A model generated the notes under the pieces. The model was not told the origin of the DNA, ran no database searches, and saw nothing but the letters and a program-made list of their open reading frames with translations. Position numbers and translations under genes: made by a program. 34,058 nucleotides of DNA, taken from RGIG1902 sp034926865. GTDB taxonomy: Bacteria > Bacillota > Clostridia > Oscillospirales > Butyricicoccaceae. The stretch covers positions 1 to 34,058 of the forward strand of contig JAYFQP010000026.1 of assembly GCA_034926865.1 (NCBI GenBank). Reading direction: 5' to 3'. Positions 32,603 to 34,058 of this stretch are shown here, piece after piece; within the stretch, counting starts at the first letter, position 1, and each line of letters begins with the position of its first letter.

Positions 32603-33727
32603 TTAAAAGGGTAATTCAGATTCATACTCTGAATCATCACAGTCAAAATTATTTTCACAAACTGAGCTGCAAACTTGAGCAGAATTATAACTTGAAGCGG
32701 AATCTTCTTTATTGTGAGAATCATTACAAGTTGGTTTTCTACCAAACATATGATAGTTGTATACGGCTTGAAGATCACTTAATGCGTTTGCACCCTTCAT
32801 CAAAGGCTTATCTGTGTCACTATTTACCCACTTTAGCCAGCTAAAAGCTTTCACTTCTCTATTTACGGAGTTCAACCACTTCCAGAGAGGATCAGAATTA
32901 TTCATTATATTATAATGAGACTTAATCCATAATTTAAATTCATCAACACAATCCGATTCTTTTGGTTTCCATCCGTTTTCAATCTTCTTAGCCAAAATGC
33001 CAATGACGTAAGAAACAGCGTCAGAATTGTATTTGAATCCATCATCTGTTTTCTTACCTTCGATGATATCATAAATTTCATCGTAATTTGCCTTTAAACA
33101 AGCCCGTAGAAGATCAGCAGTTATTGTCTTAGTTACCTTTTTGGCTACAATGCTATTAATCTTATTAGTATTACCAAAATTGCAAAGATCAGATAGAAGA
33201 GATATCAAAGTATCAGATTCTTTTTCTATGGGTATCTTGGAATCTTCTTCTTCATCTTTATCATTAGTTTCATCTTCATCTTTATCTTGGTTATTGTTGT
33301 ATTCCTGTTGTATTGTTGTATCATTGTTGGTTATTGTTGTATCTTTTCCGGCGAGATTTCGCTTGTAGTCCCGGATTGCATCACCAACAGTATTTTTATG
33401 ACATCCTATTTCATTAGCAATCTCTTCTCGTGTCATACCTCCAGCAAGGTATAAGCTAATAATTTTATTTTTATCATACTTTGGTTTCGCTCCGCCGTGA
33501 TTACCTTCTTCACATTTATCAACATATTTTCTAATGCTTGAATCAATAGTAGGCATGATCCCTTGCATAACGGCTTTAATCACAAAATCGCTTGATGTAA
33601 ATACTCCGGTTGTGCCGTATTCGACAATTGCCATAGCCAAATCTTTAGCTTTATCCTCTGGCAGTTCATCCATAGCAAGTTTCATGCTCGGTAAAAACAG
33701 AAATGCCGAATAAATTTGTTCCGTCAT
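32603..33727 (-). CDS. Phage replication-type protein (DUF6291-like) with SSB-like tail
   Basis: A 374-residue protein. The N-terminal domain (about 1-75, including KDLAMAIVEYGTTGVF and SIRKYVDKCEEGNHGGAKPK) resembles DUF6291 proteins of phage replication regions. A helix-turn-helix follows (MTREEIANEIGCHKNTVGDA, about 95-114), then a low-complexity Asn/Gln/Asp/Glu linker (about 125-165) and an uncharacterised domain. The C-terminus DDSEYESELPF looks like the acidic SSB tip that recruits repair and replication proteins. An origin-binding or helicase-loading role is inferred. It lies 23 bases after the next upstream gene, in an early operon. Confidence 0.65.
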   Translation of the reverse strand: MTEQIYSAFLFLPSMKLAMDELPEDKAKDLAMAIVEYGTTGVFTSSDFVIKAVMQGIMPTIDSSIRKYVDKCEEGNHGGAKPKYDKNKIISLYLAGGMTREEIANEIGCHKNTVGDAIRDYKRNLAGKDTTITNNDTTIQQEYNNNQDKDEDETNDKDEEEDSKIPIEKESDTLISLLSDLCNFGNTNKINSIVAKKVTKTITADLLRACLKANYDEIYDIIEGKKTDDGFKYNSDAVSYVIGILAKKIENGWKPKESDCVDEFKLWIKSHYNIMNNSDPLWKWLNSVNREVKAFSWLKWVNSDTDKPLMKGANALSDLQAVYNYHMFGRKPTCNDSHNKEDSASSYNSAQVCSSVCENNFDCDDSEYESELPF

Positions 33728-33750
33728 TCTCTCACTCTTCTTCCCGCCAT

Positions 33751-33948
33751 TTATCGGTTTACCGGAATCTGTGCATAGTAGTCCTCTATGGCATTTTCAA
33801 GTTCGCTTGTTTTCTTAAACAACCAAACAACCCTACTGGGCGCTTTGCGATCAGGCATCATTCCGAACGGCGTAAAGCCAGCAAGAGCTAATGCCTCCAG
33901 CAACCGCATTTTTTTACAGCAATAAACCTTATTTTCTGTATCACTCAT
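33751..33948 (-). CDS. DUF5659-like small phage protein
   Basis: A 65-residue protein whose pattern MRLLEALALAGFTPFG, VVWLFKKTSELENAIEDY matches small DUF5659-type proteins seen near phage replication genes. AAAGGAG precedes the ATG. Function unknown; likely first visible gene of the early operon with the replication-type gene. Confidence 0.6.
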   Translation of the reverse strand: MSDTENKVYCCKKMRLLEALALAGFTPFGMMPDRKAPSRVVWLFKKTSELENAIEDYYAQIPVNR

Positions 33949-34013
33949 ATTTTTCTCCTTTATTAATCATATGTTATAAGCCTTTTGGCCTTATATTTTT
34001 AGTGGTACGGCTC

Positions 34014-34029
34014 GGGGGGGGGGGGGGGG
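34014..34029. other. 16-base G homopolymer near the right edge
   Basis: A run of 16 G is followed by C-rich sequence containing CCCCCCACCC. It is unlike anything else in this AT-rich prophage and is suspicious for a sequencing or assembly artefact at a contig end. No gene is visible from 33949 to the edge. Confidence 0.5.
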
Positions 34030-34058
34030 CCGGTTTGGGACCCCCCACCCTTTGCCGC

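Noticed and set aside
33290..33345. Short tandem-like TTGTTGTAT repeats resembling a repeat array
   Set aside because: They encode the Asn/Gln/Thr-rich low-complexity linker of the replication-type protein and have no spacers, so this is not a CRISPR or iteron array I can support.

Overview
The window comes from a low- to mid-GC, endospore-forming member of the Firmicutes, most likely class Clostridia. The evidence is spoIIE, a Rex repressor, Shine-Dalgarno sites close to AGGAGG ahead of most genes, and a PolA that lacks proofreading residues. The genus cannot be named from sequence alone. There are two regions. Positions 1 to about 14,970 are ordinary chromosome. From about 14,970 to the right edge is a more AT-rich prophage beside tRNA-Ala, whose right end lies outside the window.

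Chromosome: the 3' end of an unidentified gene; on the minus strand a SHOCT membrane protein, a YjjG-like HAD phosphatase and a MalY/PatB-type C-S lyase; on the plus strand pyroglutamyl peptidase, SpoIIE, a small membrane protein and a LysM-G5-M23 cell-wall peptidase; tRNA-Gln(CTG) on minus; then the overlapping run polA-rimI-tsaD. A 245-bp gap before rex holds a tight cluster of DnaA boxes. After rex come tadA (minus), a small membrane protein, a ProX-like prolyl-tRNA deacylase, and a promoter leading into partial tRNA-Ala copies and an intact tRNA-Ala(GGC).

Prophage: every recognised gene is on the minus strand, so transcription runs from the right edge towards the integrase. Right to left: a DUF5659-like protein, a replication-type protein ending in an SSB-like acidic tip, two small proteins, a two-gene defence-like cassette (Cap4/DUF4297-type nuclease plus SMC/Rad50-like ATPase), small terminase, a second tyrosine recombinase, large terminase, SPP1-like portal, minor head protein, scaffold, major capsid, connector genes, major tail protein, tail chaperones (probable -1 frameshift), tape measure, an excisionase-like protein and the integrase. 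The distal tail, receptor-binding and lysis genes that normally follow the tape measure are absent, so the element looks defective or dependent on another phage.

Most notable are (1) the nuclease/ATPase pair, resembling Lamassu or ABC-three-component defence, with its own promoter; (2) the second recombinase, a separate transcription unit between the terminase subunits whose promoter carries repeated ATACGAACT motifs and a 28-bp dif-like site; and (3) the DnaA-box cluster between tsaD and rex.
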